Shown here one piece after another: positions 5,609 through 6,055 of a stretch of 6,055 nt of DNA (its first letter is position 1; the number at the start of each line of letters is the position of its first letter). Made by a program: the position numbers and the translations under genes. Below the pieces are notes generated by a model. That model did no database searches and had not been told where the DNA came from. It saw only the letters and a list, made by a program, of their open reading frames with translations. The stretch spans positions 1-6,055 of the forward strand of contig JAJYGZ010000322.1 of the NCBI GenBank assembly GCA_021790495.1. The letters run 5' to 3'. This DNA is from Actinomycetes bacterium. Lineage in GTDB: Bacteria > Actinomycetota > Acidimicrobiia > Acidimicrobiales > Acidimicrobiaceae.

Positions 5609-6055
5609 TTATTGGTTTCGGGCCACGGCGGTGCTGGCGAAAATATTCGATCGCTCCAGAGCGGCCCCATTGCTCACGGCGTCGACCCACTCTTGTGTCG
5701 TGGCAACCGCGGCGAAGCGGGATTGCAATACCACCAGAACTGCTCGATGGAGTTGCTCTGCGCTGATCGAACCAGCTTGATTGGCCAAGGCCACGGTGCC
5801 CGTGGCGTCGGAGAGGAACTCTACTGCTAGCCCGCGATGGAGCGCGTCGCGTGCGGTCGATTCGTCGCAATTCTGGGTCATAAAGCCGACGATGACGACA
5901 GTTCCAATCGCTCGGTCCGCCAGCCAATCGGCGAGGTCAGTTCCGGCGAATGCGGAAGGCAGGGTCTTTTCGACGAGATGATCGTAGCTACGACTCGCCA
6001 CCACCTCGTGCAGCGCGAAACCGTAGCTCCCTCGAGCGAAAATTGGCGAACCCTC
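5609..6055 (-). CDS. Cysteine hydrolase of the isochorismatase family, C-terminal 148 residues (N-terminus beyond window)
   Basis: Soluble Rossmann-like hydrolase that uses an Asp-Lys-Cys triad, typically on amide or ester-like bonds (nicotinamidase, isochorismatase, ureidoacrylate or N-carbamoyl amide types). The frame is open to the right edge, so the gene continues outside; the GTG at 6004 is internal, because family-like sequence (FARGSYGFALHE) precedes it. Counting from the right edge, K30 in VEKTLPSAFAGTDL is the catalytic lysine and C63 in GFMTQNCDESTARDA is the nucleophile (codon 5867-5869). The rest is typical: an SDATGT strand-turn (about 78-83), then ISAEQLHRAVLVVLQSRFAAV. The triad aspartate and the DVQ-type start lie off the window. 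The residue after the cysteine is Asp, where many members have Val. The substrate cannot be assigned. Families with GFMTxxC and LHRAxLxxL at these places are mostly generic 'cysteine hydrolases', not proven isochorismatases. It converges on holA, ending in TAA at 5611-5609. Confidence 0.9.
   Translation of the reverse strand, partial: EGSPIFARGSYGFALHEVVASRSYDHLVEKTLPSAFAGTDLADWLADRAIGTVVIVGFMTQNCDESTARDALHRGLAVEFLSDATGTVALANQAGSISAEQLHRAVLVVLQSRFAAVATTQEWVDAVSNGAALERSNIFASTAVARNQ

Noticed and set aside
5549..5616. tRNA-like stretch: GCCGATA (5549-5555) can pair with TATTGGT (5610-5616) allowing two wobbles, and GGTCGATTCC resembles a T arm directly before the 3' acceptor strand.
   Set aside because: The D arm does not fold, the T loop is one base short with only a 3-bp stem, the anticodon stem needs a bulge, no CCA follows, and the 3' part overlaps the end of the cysteine hydrolase gene. 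Chance or a very decayed remnant; a covariance-model tRNA search would settle it.
5469..5927. Open minus-strand frame of 152 codons over the cysteine hydrolase.
   Set aside because: Its composition is Arg/Ser-rich without any motif and it lies out of frame over a gene with a clear catalytic Lys and Cys.
6002..6004. GTG at 6004 as the start of the cysteine hydrolase.
   Set aside because: The frame stays open to the edge and the preceding residues match the family, so the gene is cut by the window.
1..6055. Mobile elements, CRISPR arrays, toxin-antitoxin or defence modules.
   Set aside because: No transposase or integrase, no regularly spaced repeats and no such protein domains are seen; all long frames are explained by the listed genes.

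Overview
The window looks like ordinary chromosomal DNA from an actinobacterium with moderate GC content (by eye about 55-60%, lower than Streptomyces or Mycobacterium). Three things suggest this. A FolP2-type dihydropteroate synthase paralogue is present. A thioredoxin-TPR protein ends in the YRRxLAS motif typical of actinobacterial members. leuS and holA also lie in the same neighbourhood, as in many Actinobacteria. A low-GC actinobacterial class such as Acidimicrobiia is possible, but the sequence alone does not prove it.

Layout from left to right. The 3' 60% of leuS (leucyl-tRNA synthetase, + strand) enters from the left edge and ends at 1488. It converges, across a 38-nt gap holding a stem-loop, on an APH/ACAD10-11-like small-molecule kinase gene (- strand, 1527-2555). 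A 115-nt divergent region (2556-2670) follows. It holds a good minus-strand promoter for the kinase and an inverted repeat in front of a CnoX/YbbN-like thioredoxin-TPR gene (+, 2671-3381). A 137-nt gap rich in dyad symmetry comes next. Then come a folP2-like gene (+, 3519-4355) and holA (DNA polymerase III delta subunit, +, 4390-5433), close enough to be one transcription unit. After a 175-nt spacer with a terminator-like stem-loop, a cysteine hydrolase of the isochorismatase family (- strand, stop at 5609) runs off the right edge without its N-terminus.

The genes do not form a single pathway. leuS (translation) and holA (clamp loading in replication) are housekeeping. The thioredoxin-TPR protein fits protein quality control. 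The kinase and cysteine hydrolase are accessory metabolic enzymes of unknown substrate. I see no mobile element, CRISPR array, convincing tRNA or rRNA gene, or defence system. The points most worth a second look are the FolP2-like protein, which keeps the pterin-pocket residues but lacks the loop that contacts pABA, and the two dyad-rich intergenic regions, which share an 11-bp motif.
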